The translations under genes and the position numbers were made by a program. From NCBI RefSeq assembly GCF_004360155.1, contig NZ_SAIS01000010.1:1-64000 (forward strand): 64,000 nt of DNA, read 5' to 3'. The notes under the pieces are model-generated. The model was not told the origin of the DNA. It was given only the letters and a program-made list of their open reading frames with translations, and did not search any database. The stretch's first letter is position 1, and each line of letters opens with the position of its first letter. This DNA comes from Paraglaciecola marina (GTDB lineage Bacteria > Pseudomonadota > Gammaproteobacteria > Enterobacterales > Alteromonadaceae). Positions 10,063 to 20,166 of the stretch are shown piece by piece.

Positions 10063-12696
10063 ATGCATGTTTTTATGAAATTTTACCATAGTATAAATCA
10101 TCGTCTTCAGCAGCTACTTGCTGTGTTCGTCACGAGTTCACTATTAAGTTTTAGTGTTGATGCTTCAGTATTTGATGACGATAGTATCTCCATAGCTGAC
10201 ATGCAAGTGGTTGAGTTTGGCGAGTTTGTTGCTCGGGACGGTGAGCAGTTTGCACTATCGGTTAATGTCTATGGCCAGAATTACATTTTTTTATTAACTG
10301 AAAATGAATCTTTAAATCGGCAGACTATTTATCGTAAAAATGCCACTGAGGTGGTGCCCTACTCAGGCAATATAGAGGGGGTAAGTGGTTCATGGGTGAG
10401 ATTAACTAAAGTTGCTGGTAACTATATTGGCGCGTTTTATGACGGTAATGAACTTTTTTTAATTGATGATGCAGTTAAAGCCAGTGAAATAACAAACAGT
10501 AAGGCCCTTTCTAGTCAAGGGTCAGTCGCTTTTATGGCTTCTTCTGTGAGTAACATTGGGCACTGTGATATGGATTTAAGCAAAAATAACGGTGCATTTG
10601 ATTACTCTGAAATAATGAGCCTTGTTGATGAGGCAGAGCTCGCGAGTGCCACCTTAGCCAGCAGAGAAATACCAATAACCATAGTTGCTGATACCGAGTA
10701 TGTAGCTACTAGTGGTTCAGATGTTGAAGGTAATATCATTGCGCAAATGAATGTGGTTGATGGCATTTTTAGTGACCAGTTAGGTTTAAGTATGGCTGTC
10801 ACTGATATTATTATGTTGTCATCTAATGGAACCTTGACCTCCAATAATGCTAGTACCTTAATTGGGAGTTTTAGATCATACGTGGCCAGTGATATTGGTA
10901 ATCAAGGGCTTACACATTTGTTTACCGGAAAAGAACTTGAGGGTAGTACTGTTGGTATTGCTTATGTAGGTGGAGTTTGTGGGAGTTATGGTGTTGGGGT
11001 GACCCAAGCAGGGAGTATGAGCAGTATTGCTTCTTTGGTTGCAGCCCATGAGTTTGGGCATAATTTTAGTGCTCCCCATGATAACGAAAGCGGTTCTGCT
11101 TGTGCTGCTACGTCGGGCACGTATTTAATGAACCCTACAATTAATGGTAACGATCAATTTTCAGACTGCAGTTTAGGTATTATTCAGCCCATTGTGGAAG
11201 GTGCAAGTTGCATTGTTGATATTACTCCTGTTGCAGATACTCCTCCCACAATTACCTCTAGTGCGAACACCAGTGCCACAATTAATAGTGCCTATGAATA
11301 TGATAATGATGGACAGTTAGAGTCTATTGGCACCGAGACTATTAGTTATCTGTTAGATTTTGGGCCAGTAGGCATGACTGTGGATCCCAGTGGTTTGGTC
11401 AGTTGGACACCTCAAAGTGACCAAGAAGGTGTGCACTCAGTACAAATTACTGCAAGTAACCCATATGGTTCGGGTTCGCAAAATTTTGATGTGGAAGTTG
11501 TCGCTCCAGCTGATACTTCGGTAATCAATTTTAATGAGTTTTCTTTGGCTGCATATGGAGGAAATCAAGATATTACTGGGACTGTTTCGGTAACAGACGG
11601 TGGTGCAACTCTTATTATGCAAGGCAATAAATGGCAGAAAATTGATATGCCCTATATTGTCACGCAAGACACAATTTTAGAATTTGATTTTCAAAGTACC
11701 CAAGAAGGTGAAATTCATGGAATTGGGTTTGATAATAATATCAGCTTAAATGAAAACCAAATTTTCAGGGTATATGGTAGCCAAGACTACGGTAATGTTA
11801 CATACCAGTACAGTGGTAGTGGGGATATTGAGCACTTTGTGATACCCGTTGGCGATTACTATACTGGCTCAATGACTAATCTTTTCTTTGCCATGGATCA
11901 TGACGTAAGCAGTCCAACTGGCAATAGTTATTTTAGTAATATTCAAGTATATGAAGCGGGGGAAACCCCCGTTATTGTAGCTCCTAGCATTACCTCTACT
12001 CCAAATCTTAGCGCAACCGTAAATACTGCTTACGCTTATGACGAAGACAACACCCTTAGTGCCGATGGTACCGCGATTATTTCTTATGAATTGATAAATG
12101 GGCCTAACGGTATGTCTATTAGCCAAGAAGGCTTATTAGTATGGACACCAGATGAAACGCAAGAAGGCCAGCAAGTTGTAGAGGTTAGAGCATCTAACGC
12201 CGCAGGAACAGATACTCAAAGCTTTGTGGTGACTGTTCAAGCCGCCCCTGATGAGTCAATTCTTAACTTTAACGACTATCAAATATTAAGTTATGGTGGT
12301 AATCAAGATGTAGTGGGTACTGCTTCTTTAGAAGATGGTGGAGCAACACTTAAACTCGAAGGCAACACTTGGAAAAGGATAGATCTAGATGTCCTCTTAA
12401 CTTCAGATACTGTGTTGGCCTTTGATTTTAAAAGTACCTCACAAGGAGAGCTACATGGTTTTGGTTTTGATAATAATCTTAAGCTTACCGAAAATAGAGT
12501 GTTCACTTTATTTGGCACGCAAGATTATGGTTATACCAATTACACCTATACAGGAGATGGCGAATATCAGCATTTCGAAATCCCGGTTGGTGCTTTTTAT
12601 CGCGGTAACTTTAGTAACCTTTTCTTCATGATGGACCATGATGTTAACAACCCTGATGGCGATAGTTACTTTAAAAATGTGCAATTGATCGATTAG
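10063..12696 (+). CDS. Secreted reprolysin-like (M12) zinc metalloprotease with duplicated C-terminal modules
   Basis: 877 residues. A signal peptide covers about residues 1-34, then a propeptide-like region. The metalloprotease domain has HEFGHNFSAPHD at 329-340, giving zinc ligands H329, H333, H339 and catalytic E330, with a downstream Met-turn (YLMNP). The family normally has Gly where Ser336 stands. The C-terminal half is two tandem copies of a putative Ig-like domain (about 392-480 and 645-725) followed by a roughly 145-residue beta-rich module (about 485-632 and 731-877) with shared YGGNQD, GFDNN and FFxMDHDV motifs. The module may be a substrate-binding domain. AAGAGG nine bases upstream supports the first ATG. 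An extracellular role in protein degradation is inferred. Confidence 0.88.
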   Translation: MHVFMKFYHSINHRLQQLLAVFVTSSLLSFSVDASVFDDDSISIADMQVVEFGEFVARDGEQFALSVNVYGQNYIFLLTENESLNRQTIYRKNATEVVPYSGNIEGVSGSWVRLTKVAGNYIGAFYDGNELFLIDDAVKASEITNSKALSSQGSVAFMASSVSNIGHCDMDLSKNNGAFDYSEIMSLVDEAELASATLASREIPITIVADTEYVATSGSDVEGNIIAQMNVVDGIFSDQLGLSMAVTDIIMLSSNGTLTSNNASTLIGSFRSYVASDIGNQGLTHLFTGKELEGSTVGIAYVGGVCGSYGVGVTQAGSMSSIASLVAAHEFGHNFSAPHDNESGSACAATSGTYLMNPTINGNDQFSDCSLGIIQPIVEGASCIVDITPVADTPPTITSSANTSATINSAYEYDNDGQLESIGTETISYLLDFGPVGMTVDPSGLVSWTPQSDQEGVHSVQITASNPYGSGSQNFDVEVVAPADTSVINFNEFSLAAYGGNQDITGTVSVTDGGATLIMQGNKWQKIDMPYIVTQDTILEFDFQSTQEGEIHGIGFDNNISLNENQIFRVYGSQDYGNVTYQYSGSGDIEHFVIPVGDYYTGSMTNLFFAMDHDVSSPTGNSYFSNIQVYEAGETPVIVAPSITSTPNLSATVNTAYAYDEDNTLSADGTAIISYELINGPNGMSISQEGLLVWTPDETQEGQQVVEVRASNAAGTDTQSFVVTVQAAPDESILNFNDYQILSYGGNQDVVGTASLEDGGATLKLEGNTWKRIDLDVLLTSDTVLAFDFKSTSQGELHGFGFDNNLKLTENRVFTLFGTQDYGYTNYTYTGDGEYQHFEIPVGAFYRGNFSNLFFMMDHDVNNPDGDSYFKNVQLID

Positions 12697-12712
12697 TTAC
12701 CTTGTGGATATG

Positions 12713-12755
12713 AGCCTGTTACTTACTTTGAAAGTTAGTAACAGGCTATTTTAAT
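12713..12755 (+). terminator. Terminator after the M12 protease gene
   Basis: Perfect 11-base arms AGCCTGTTACT (12713-12723) and AGTAACAGGCT (12737-12747), extended inward by a nearly perfect helix and followed by ATTTTAATTT. It lies 16 bases past the stop. Confidence 0.75.
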
Positions 12756-12856
12756 TTGTCACTTATAGGGTGAATTAAAGCAGCAATTTTTTAATAATTT
12801 GGATAAGCTAACCACCAAAATTTGTTTTAACTTTTACAAGACCCCTTTCGTAGCAA

Positions 12857-15214
12857 ATGACTAAAACCTCCCAAGCAAAGCCTAAAAAAGCGAGTAAACC
12901 TAGAAAACCGGCCATTTCTGTATGGCGAAAACTCAATCCATTTAGGTGGTTTTTTCGGCACTGGGGTAAATTGGTGTTAATTTTTGTGCTGATTATCGGT
13001 ACTTATGGGGTGTATTTAGACGCGCAAATTAGGCATACCTTTGCGGGGAATAAATGGCAGGTACCAGCGCAAATATATGCTCGTCCTATGCACTTAGCAT
13101 TGAAGCAAGAAATTAGCATTAAAGAGATTGAAGAAGAATTAAAATTACTTGGCTATCGCAGAGTGACAAGGGCGGATAGCTCTGGTGAGTATCAGATTTT
13201 AGGGCAAAAAATTCGCATTCAAAGGCGTATGTTTGATTTCCCCCATGGCACTGAATTTTTACGCAATATCGAAGTTACACTCAATAACGAGCGCATCAGC
13301 AAAATTCAAGACTTAGATAGTGGTCGTGCTATCAGCGACTTTTATTTGGAGCCTTGGTTAGTTACTCGATTGGTGAGTAGTGGTCGTGAAGACCGCATGT
13401 TAGTGCAAATAGATAATGTCCCGCCTATTCTCACTCAGGCGCTAGTGGCCGTTGAAGATAAAGACTTCTATAAACATTTTGGGGTTGCGCCTTTATCAAT
13501 TATGCGGGCATTATTGGCTAATATTTCTGCTGGTCGTACGGTACAAGGGGGCAGTACCCTAACTCAACAACTGGTTAAAAACTTGTTTTTGACCCGAGAG
13601 CAAACCATTACCCGTAAGATTAAAGAAGCGCTGATGGCGGTTATTATCGATGCCCGTTATAGCAAGGAAGTGATCCTGGAAGCGTATTTGAATGAAGTGT
13701 TTTTGGGGCAAAACGGTGATACTGGGGTATATGGATTTGGACTAGCAAGTTACTTTTACTACGATCGCCCATTAAATGAATTAAGTGTTGATGAAGTGGC
13801 AACCCTAGTGGGAATTATTAAAGGGCCGTCTTATTACAACCCACGTAAATACCCTGAGCGGGCTGCAGAAAGACGAAATGTTGTATTGAGATTGATGTTA
13901 GACGACAACCTCTTGTCTCCAAATGAATATCAAACAGCATTAGATTTACCCATTAATTTAGCGTCCGGAGCAAGTTTAAAGAAAGATAAACACCCAGCAT
14001 TTATGGATCAAGTTCGAAGAGAGCTTAGACAGGTATTAGATAACCCAGATATTCGCCAATCTGGCTTGAAAGTATTTACAACATTAGACTCAAATGCCCA
14101 AGTTAAAGCAGAATTGGCTGTTTCTAAAGGTGTTGCCATTCAAGAAAAGCGCATAGGAAAACGTGATTTTGAAGCTGCTATGGTGGTGTCAGACATCGAT
14201 ACAGGTGAAATTCGCTCAATTGTAGGGGGACGTAATACGGATTATGCGGGTTTTAATCGAGCCTTAGATGCCAAGCGAGCTATAGGCTCTTTGATTAAAC
14301 CAGTGATTTATTTAACGGCTTTAGAGCTACCCGAAACTTATAATTTAGCGACCCATTTAGCAGACGAGCCCATAAAGTTGAAAAGTACCCATGGTAAAAT
14401 GTGGGAGCCACAAAATTACGATAAAACGTTCCGAGGACAAGTCCCTTTAGTCACAGCGTTAAGTCGATCCTTAAATGTACCTACAGTGATTTTAGGGATG
14501 GAACTAGGATTAGGCACTATTGCCGATACTATATGGCGATTAGGCGTAGAAGAAGAGCTAGACCTCTACCCGGCTTTAACATTGGGCGCAGTTAATTTTT
14601 CACCTTTTCAAGTCAACCAAATGTATCAGACCATGGCTAATAATGGGCAATACATACCACTGCATTCTATTACCTCTATTATGTCTCCTAAAAATGATTT
14701 ACTTTGGAGTTTCGACATCACACCGGAACAAAGGGTAGATGAAAAGGCCACCTACTTACTAAATTATGCATTACATAAAGTGACCTTAGAAGGCACTGCA
14801 AAGTCAATTCGAGCTGATTTCCCTAATGTTAATATGGCAGGTAAAACCGGTACTACAGATGACTATCGTGATAGCTGGTTTAGTGGTTTCGATAAAAATA
14901 TTTTAGTTACCAGCTGGATTGGAAAAGACAACAATGAACCCGTTAACCTAAGTGGCTCAAGTGGGGCCATGCAATTGTTTATTGCTTATCAAAAGCAACA
15001 AGAACCTAAATCTTTAGTGAGGCGTTTCCCCAAAGGGCTAGGTATTGCACATTTTGATAAAGAAACTGGAAATTTAAGTCGCGCAGGGTGTACCGATACC
15101 TTTAGCGTGCCAGCCATTACAGAGGCATTACCAGCCATCCCTAAAAAGTGTACCGGAGAATCAAGAGTGCCCGAAAAACCAAAAACGCTATGGGAAAAGA
15201 TCTTTGGAAAATAG
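12857..15214 (+). CDS. mrcB: Penicillin-binding protein 1B, bifunctional transglycosylase/transpeptidase
   Basis: 785 residues. PBP1B polymerises lipid II glycan strands and cross-links them in the periplasm. In order: a basic cytoplasmic tail, one membrane anchor (about residues 35-55), a UB2H-like domain, the GT51 domain with the catalytic Glu in EDKDFYKHFG and QGGSTLTQQLVKN, then the transpeptidase with nucleophile Ser478 in GSLIKP, the SLN motif, and K663-TGTT. The UB2H region and overall length favour PBP1B over PBP1A. The activating lipoprotein LpoB is not encoded nearby. It is a single-gene unit between the M12 protease and the convergent TonB-like gene. Confidence 0.96.
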   Translation: MTKTSQAKPKKASKPRKPAISVWRKLNPFRWFFRHWGKLVLIFVLIIGTYGVYLDAQIRHTFAGNKWQVPAQIYARPMHLALKQEISIKEIEEELKLLGYRRVTRADSSGEYQILGQKIRIQRRMFDFPHGTEFLRNIEVTLNNERISKIQDLDSGRAISDFYLEPWLVTRLVSSGREDRMLVQIDNVPPILTQALVAVEDKDFYKHFGVAPLSIMRALLANISAGRTVQGGSTLTQQLVKNLFLTREQTITRKIKEALMAVIIDARYSKEVILEAYLNEVFLGQNGDTGVYGFGLASYFYYDRPLNELSVDEVATLVGIIKGPSYYNPRKYPERAAERRNVVLRLMLDDNLLSPNEYQTALDLPINLASGASLKKDKHPAFMDQVRRELRQVLDNPDIRQSGLKVFTTLDSNAQVKAELAVSKGVAIQEKRIGKRDFEAAMVVSDIDTGEIRSIVGGRNTDYAGFNRALDAKRAIGSLIKPVIYLTALELPETYNLATHLADEPIKLKSTHGKMWEPQNYDKTFRGQVPLVTALSRSLNVPTVILGMELGLGTIADTIWRLGVEEELDLYPALTLGAVNFSPFQVNQMYQTMANNGQYIPLHSITSIMSPKNDLLWSFDITPEQRVDEKATYLLNYALHKVTLEGTAKSIRADFPNVNMAGKTGTTDDYRDSWFSGFDKNILVTSWIGKDNNEPVNLSGSSGAMQLFIAYQKQQEPKSLVRRFPKGLGIAHFDKETGNLSRAGCTDTFSVPAITEALPAIPKKCTGESRVPEKPKTLWEKIFGK

Positions 15215-15268
15215 CCTACTTGCTAACTTAGACTCGGAATATCAAAAGCTTATGATTAAAAGTTTAGG

Positions 15269-16138
15269 TTACTTGTCTTGCACCACTATAGATTTAGTCA
15301 AGTCGGTTTGACTTTTTTGAATGTCAGAGTGCCTAGGTAAATCCTGAGTTTTGTTGAGGCGTTTTTGAATATAGCCATCTATTGGTGGCGGTTTAGAACA
15401 TTCTATATTTCCGCCCATAAAACCAAGTATTAAAGCTGCAGTGCCTTTGGTTGCGCCTCCGCAATCAGCTCTCACTTTCAGGCTTTCTTGAAGTTTTTCA
15501 TCTTCTGTCATAAAGGGGTCTTTCTCTTCAGTATTTATGAAGGGAGAGTTTTTAGATTCTTGATAATTTCGAGAGGCTTGTTCTGCCATTCGCTGATGTT
15601 GTTGCTGCTGAAAGTTTCCTAGATGCCTTCTCGCCATGCTAGTAACAGGTTTACTAATTGTGGCTTTAGTTGAATCATTTTTTACTGGGGCAGTCTCTGC
15701 TGCTGGCACATTAGTCGTTTCGTTTTTTTCAGGCTTAGTTGCAGGCTCAACTTCTGCTTGTGGCGTTTCAATAACCGGTTCAGGCTTTGGAGCTGAAGGT
15801 GGTGGCACTTCTGCTTCTACAATTTTTTCTACATCTCGGGAGTTAACTTTTAGTTGAGAATCTGCGTTTACTGACGGCTTTTCTGCTGATACCGGTAACG
15901 GCTCATCAATAGGGGGCTCTTCTACGATAGCGTCAGGCGCAATATCAAATATTATTCTGGCTTGTATAGGTTGAACTTCTGTAATGTTTACTGGTGGGGG
16001 AGAAGAAAACATCGCAGACCGTGCAATAATAAAAATTAATATCACATGGGCCAATAGAGAGAAGATTAAAAAGCGGTTTTTCTTCAACACGGTAGGTGCT
16101 TTATTTCCTTGAAGTATAATATGAAACCATTGAGCCAA
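15269..16138 (-). CDS. TonB-like single-pass membrane protein with Pro/Glu-rich spacer
   Basis: 289 residues. One membrane segment (about 22-42) carries Ser27-x3-His31, the S-x3-H pattern that TonB uses to engage ExbB/ExbD, followed by a long Pro-, Glu- and Ala-rich stretch (about 60-165), as in TonB/TolA spacers. The C-terminal part (after about 200) has two Cys residues but not the usual TonB C-terminal domain, and no exbB/exbD are in the window. It could be a divergent energy-transducing protein or an unrelated periplasmic spanner. The start is uncertain: TTG 16138 without a clear ribosome site, or GTG 16090, which would shorten the cytoplasmic tail by 16 residues. It lies 93 bases downstream of tyrS. 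Confidence 0.55.
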   Translation of the reverse strand: MAQWFHIILQGNKAPTVLKKNRFLIFSLLAHVILIFIIARSAMFSSPPPVNITEVQPIQARIIFDIAPDAIVEEPPIDEPLPVSAEKPSVNADSQLKVNSRDVEKIVEAEVPPPSAPKPEPVIETPQAEVEPATKPEKNETTNVPAAETAPVKNDSTKATISKPVTSMARRHLGNFQQQQHQRMAEQASRNYQESKNSPFINTEEKDPFMTEDEKLQESLKVRADCGGATKGTAALILGFMGGNIECSKPPPIDGYIQKRLNKTQDLPRHSDIQKSQTDLTKSIVVQDK

Positions 16139-16184
16139 TAATAGAGTCGCAAAAGGGTGATTAAGTTCAATTACTTTAGCAAGA

Positions 16185-16214
16185 TCACCTAGCTACAATA
16201 TGTAGCTAGGGTGA
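16185..16214. repeat. Inverted repeat between tyrS and the TonB-like gene
   Basis: TCACCTAGCTACA (16185-16197), a three-base loop, then TGTAGCTAGGGTGA (16201-16214), complementary except for one extra G. It lies just past the tyrS stop on the minus strand but lacks a T-tract there, so it may be a weak terminator, an mRNA 3' stabiliser or an operator. Confidence 0.5.
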
Positions 16215-16231
16215 ATTTAGGTTATCGACTA

Positions 16232-17431
16232 TTAAATAAAAGTGATGCGAGCAAATTTACGTTTGCCAACTTGAAGTACAACTTGAGCGGCGGCTATAAA
16301 TCTATGTTTAGTGTCTGCCACCTTTTCACCGTCCATTTTAACTGCGCCTTGCTTAATCATACGCATGGCGTCAGAGGTAGAGCTTACTAATTTGGCATCT
16401 TTGAGGGTATTTGCAATCGCTAGACCTTCTGAGCCTAGTTCAAATTCAAATTCTGGCATCTCATCTGGAATAGCATTCTTTTGAAAGCGCTGAATAAATT
16501 CATTATGGGCAGCAGCTGCCGCTTCATCGCTATGAAAGCGGGCTATAATCTCTTTCGCCAAGTCAATTTTAATATCTCTAGGATTGGTACCATCAGCGAC
16601 TTGTTGTTTTAGAGCATCAACTTCTGGTTTAGGTTTGAAGCTAAGCAAATCGTAGTAGCGCCACATTAACACGTCTGAAATTGACATGATTTTTCCAAAC
16701 ATCTCGCTAGGGGCATCGGTGATTCCAATATAATTTCCTAAGGACTTAGACATTTTCTGAACGCCATCTAAACCTTCTAAGAGAGGCATCATCAATACGG
16801 TTTGAGGCCTTTGACCTTCTGATTTCTGTAATTCACGGCCCATCAATAGGTTAAACCTTTGATCGGTACCACCAAGTTCTACATCAGATTGTAATGCTAC
16901 AGAATCCCAACCTTGAACTAACGGGTATAAAAATTCATGTATAGCAATAGGTTGGCCGCCTGCATAGCGTTTTTTAAAGTCATCTCGCTCAAGCATTCGA
17001 GCAACCGTTTGGTTTGCAGCTAGCTTAATCATGCCTGCTGCACCTAATTGCTCCATCCATTCTGAGTTAAAGCGAATAGTAGTTTTTGCTGGGTCTAGAA
17101 TTTTGAAAACTTGTTCTTTATAGGTTTCTGCGTTTGCTAAAACGTCTTCTTTGGTGAGTGGCTTACGGGTGACGTTTTTGCCTGTTGGATCACCAATCAT
17201 GCCAGTGAAGTCACCAATCAAAAATATCACCTCGTGCCCTAACTGCTGAAAGGTACGTAGTTTGTTGATTAAAACCGTATGACCTAAATGTAAATCTGGT
17301 GCTGTGGGATCAAACCCTGCTTTAATTTTTAAAGGCTTGCCTTCTTTTAATTTGGCACTGAGTTCGTCTTCTAATAATATTTCTTCTGCACCGCGCTGGA
17401 TTTCAACCATTGCATTCTGCCAATCTGACAT
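16232..17431 (-). CDS. tyrS: Tyrosyl-tRNA synthetase
   Basis: 399 residues, class I aminoacyl-tRNA synthetase charging tRNA-Tyr. The HIGH-type motif is HLGH at 48-51, in the setting [14 protein letters not shown] that is typical of the longer TyrRS subfamily, and KMSKS appears in [14 protein letters not shown] near residue 230. A C-terminal S4 RNA-binding region (about 335-395, with [10 protein letters not shown]) is present. Divergent arrangement with an M23 peptidase gene is common in marine gammaproteobacteria. Confidence 0.97.
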   Translation of the reverse strand: MSDWQNAMVEIQRGAEEILLEDELSAKLKEGKPLKIKAGFDPTAPDLHLGHTVLINKLRTFQQLGHEVIFLIGDFTGMIGDPTGKNVTRKPLTKEDVLANAETYKEQVFKILDPAKTTIRFNSEWMEQLGAAGMIKLAANQTVARMLERDDFKKRYAGGQPIAIHEFLYPLVQGWDSVALQSDVELGGTDQRFNLLMGRELQKSEGQRPQTVLMMPLLEGLDGVQKMSKSLGNYIGITDAPSEMFGKIMSISDVLMWRYYDLLSFKPKPEVDALKQQVADGTNPRDIKIDLAKEIIARFHSDEAAAAAHNEFIQRFQKNAIPDEMPEFEFELGSEGLAIANTLKDAKLVSSTSDAMRMIKQGAVKMDGEKVADTKHRFIAAAQVVLQVGKRKFARITFI

Positions 17432-17637
17432 TTTTGTAACCTTGTAAAGTAATCGGGTGTTTATCTAATCGGTATTTTACTTGTCAAGCCTTAGCAATGA
17501 AAGGGCTATAGGTATTATTGCAAATAACATCTTTGTTTTAGAGATATTCTACAATTGAGTAAAATCGAGACTAGCGCTGGAAAATCCAATGTAATCCATA
17601 TATTCTGTGGTTAAGCTTAAACTGAAATCTTGTCTCT

Positions 17638-18936
17638 GTGATCACTAAGTCTTTTAAAAATATACCAAAACCCCATAAATGGATGATCTCTTCCATTGCT
17701 GCCTTTTTGTGTTTTTTGTTTCTATTTCCATCAGAACCGGTGAGTGCATATAGAAATACTGCATCCACCTTAGAGGTAGGTAAACGTTACGATCTTGCCG
17801 TTAATTTTGATAATTTGCCCATCAATGAATTCTCAGGACTTGAAGAGTTAAACGAAGTTCGCTCTTTTACGGTTAAAAAAGGTGACAATCTTGCCATTAT
17901 CTTTAAGAGAGCTGGGTTAACCCCCCAAGATACCTATCACGTTAGTAAAGCTGGAGATGATGCAAGTAAACTTTTAAGAATGAAACCAGGGCAAAATTTA
18001 GATTTAGAAATTGATAAATCAGGAAAGCTGATCTCATTAAAATACCCATATTCAACTACTGACACGCTAGTTATAGAACATGACGCAAATGATAACTTTG
18101 TAAGTAAGGTGCAAAGTAAAAAAGTAGATACAAGATTAAATTATGCTCAAGGTGAGATTGTTAGTAGTTTTTGGAATGCTGGCCGTGAAGCGAATTTAAG
18201 TGATAATCAGATTATGAGCTTGGCTGGTATTTTTGGCTGGGACATAGATTTTGCTCTAGGTATTAGAGCGGGCGACCAATTTTATGTGACCTTTGAAGAG
18301 CATTACATAGATGGTGAGTTTATTGAGAATGGCAATATTGTTGCGGCTCAATTTGTAAATCAAGGTGACTCCTATACCGCAGTGAGATATACCGATGGAA
18401 ATTATTACACAGCTGAAGGACGTAGTATGCGTAAGAGCTTTTTACGGGCTCCGGTGAACTTTAGGTATATCAGTTCTAATTTTAATCCAAAACGTTTTCA
18501 CCCTATTCAAAAACGTGTGAGACCTCACAATGGTACCGATTATAGAGCAAGTACTGGCACCCCAGTTGTTGCCTCAGGTGATGGAAAGGTCACGCATTCA
18601 GCCTATAACAAGTACAATGGCAATTATGTTTTTATTCAACATCCAAACGGAATCGTCACTAAATATTTGCACTTCTCAAAGCGAAAGGTGAAAAAAGGGC
18701 AACGAGTAAAACAAGGACAAGTCATTGGTTTAGTTGGATCAACTGGCATGTCACAAGCTCCGCATTTACATTATGAATTTTTGGTTGCTGGGGTACATAG
18801 AAACCCCCGTACAGTGAGCTTGCCAAAAGCCGAACCTATAGCTGCGAAAGAAAAATCAAAGTTTATGGTATTAGCTAACCAAGCTATGACTCAGTTAGAC
18901 AATAACAAGCGTATTATGCTGTCTATGACCTACTAG
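17638..18936 (+). CDS. M23 family peptidoglycan endopeptidase (MepM-like)
   Basis: 432 residues. An N-terminal membrane/signal segment (about 15-35) is followed by an OapA/LysM-like region (about 75-120, with SFTVKKGDNLAIIFKRAGL) and a C-terminal LytM/M23 domain. The zinc ligands are intact: H297 and D301 in HNGTD, and H376-x-H378 in HLHYE. MepM-type enzymes cleave D,D-cross-links to allow cell-wall growth. The start is GTG at 17638; no in-frame ATG precedes the membrane segment, and the ribosome site is weak, so the start is less certain than the gene. It is divergent from tyrS. The product would sit in the periplasm, tethered to the inner membrane. Confidence 0.9.
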   Translation: MITKSFKNIPKPHKWMISSIAAFLCFLFLFPSEPVSAYRNTASTLEVGKRYDLAVNFDNLPINEFSGLEELNEVRSFTVKKGDNLAIIFKRAGLTPQDTYHVSKAGDDASKLLRMKPGQNLDLEIDKSGKLISLKYPYSTTDTLVIEHDANDNFVSKVQSKKVDTRLNYAQGEIVSSFWNAGREANLSDNQIMSLAGIFGWDIDFALGIRAGDQFYVTFEEHYIDGEFIENGNIVAAQFVNQGDSYTAVRYTDGNYYTAEGRSMRKSFLRAPVNFRYISSNFNPKRFHPIQKRVRPHNGTDYRASTGTPVVASGDGKVTHSAYNKYNGNYVFIQHPNGIVTKYLHFSKRKVKKGQRVKQGQVIGLVGSTGMSQAPHLHYEFLVAGVHRNPRTVSLPKAEPIAAKEKSKFMVLANQAMTQLDNNKRIMLSMTY

Positions 18937-19001
18937 AGATTGTTTTTGGTAGTTAGTTTTTGTTAAGTAAGGTGATGGGATTTCGATATTAAAACTGACG
19001 G

Positions 19002-20117
19002 TTATAATTCAAAGTATTCAGTAAAGCATTTATAAAGTTGTGTTCCGCTCAATACTGAAGCCGAAGGAAAGTGTAAAATAGGAATTAAATCGCAAGGGGC
19101 CAAAATATCATGTGTTGCTTGGTCATTGTCTAAATTATCTACGTTTAAAACCTTAGCCAATACTTGGCCTTTTGTTATCACTTCTCCTGGTTTTGCCATA
19201 TACTCCACTATTCCCCCAGCTTGCGTATAGAGTATTTTATAGTCTTTTAAATATACGGCTTTGCGAACAATAGTTTCAGGGGTGCTGGTATCAGCAGGTA
19301 AGCAATTTTTAGCGGTTAAGAAAGCCAGAATACTTTTGGCGTCGTATTTCCCTTCTGTAAAATTAACCACCTCTTGGCTTCCCATTTCTAAGGTAAACGC
19401 TTCGATTTCAAAGTTAATTGCTTGTTGCCGTTTAGCACTGACTAAATCGGATAATAACCACCAGGGACAAAATGTGGCTTCGTCTAATGCTCCTGAAAAG
19501 ACCTGAGGGATTAAAATGACGTGTGGGATATTAAATAGTCTTGCAGACTCTTTGGCATATTCAGGCACATAAATATGGCGAGTGGCCACAGGCCCATTAT
19601 GTAAATCTAATACGTAGTCGGCGTCGAAGGCGAGTTGCTGTAGCTTGAGGTTAAGTCGCTGCGCTAAACCAATTCCCCATGTCTCATTGAGTTTATTTTG
19701 TAATTGTTGCTTTATTTGGGAGCGAAACCGTTCTTTAATAGATTGGACTGGTTCCTCGTCATCAATACTCGCTGCAAACTCCTGTATTAACGCTTGGTCG
19801 TAGAAGTATCCTCGGTTCCAGTTAGTGCCATTTACGGGATCAAAGCGGCCTAAGGTATACTCCCCAGCCTTAATATTGCTACCTACTGGATTACAATTTG
19901 GGACCAATACTATTTCACCATTTAACGGTATGTGTTTGAGGAATTGAATCAGTTGATAAATAACCACATTGCCCTGAACTTCAGCGCCATGAATTGAACT
20001 TTGAATATAAACCTTTGGGCCGGGTTGTTCGCCAAGAAAACGATATAAAGGGACGTTCATATTGCGGCCGGAAGCATTTTGTGCCACAACAATATGTTCT
20101 TTAATCATTTTATTCAT
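19002..20117 (-). CDS. Succinylglutamate desuccinylase/aspartoacylase family zinc hydrolase
   Basis: About 371 residues from the ATG at 20117. The longest reading would begin at 20267 but would overlap the EAL-HDOD gene by about 100 bases and add a non-homologous leader, so I use the internal start. Zinc ligands fit the family: H43 and E46 in SIHGAEVQGN and a His in VLDLHNGP. A C-terminal lipoyl-like beta region (AKPGEVITKGQVLAKV) is typical of the larger members. The family removes acyl groups from N-acyl amino acids; the actual substrate is unknown. It follows the EAL-HDOD gene by 49 bases on the same strand. Confidence 0.85.
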   Translation of the reverse strand: MNKMIKEHIVVAQNASGRNMNVPLYRFLGEQPGPKVYIQSSIHGAEVQGNVVIYQLIQFLKHIPLNGEIVLVPNCNPVGSNIKAGEYTLGRFDPVNGTNWNRGYFYDQALIQEFAASIDDEEPVQSIKERFRSQIKQQLQNKLNETWGIGLAQRLNLKLQQLAFDADYVLDLHNGPVATRHIYVPEYAKESARLFNIPHVILIPQVFSGALDEATFCPWWLLSDLVSAKRQQAINFEIEAFTLEMGSQEVVNFTEGKYDAKSILAFLTAKNCLPADTSTPETIVRKAVYLKDYKILYTQAGGIVEYMAKPGEVITKGQVLAKVLNVDNLDNDQATHDILAPCDLIPILHFPSASVLSGTQLYKCFTEYFEL

Positions 20118-20166
20118 GGGTGATAACTGCTTTGTAGGACTTAATCCAGTAGCTGATAAGTTAAAG

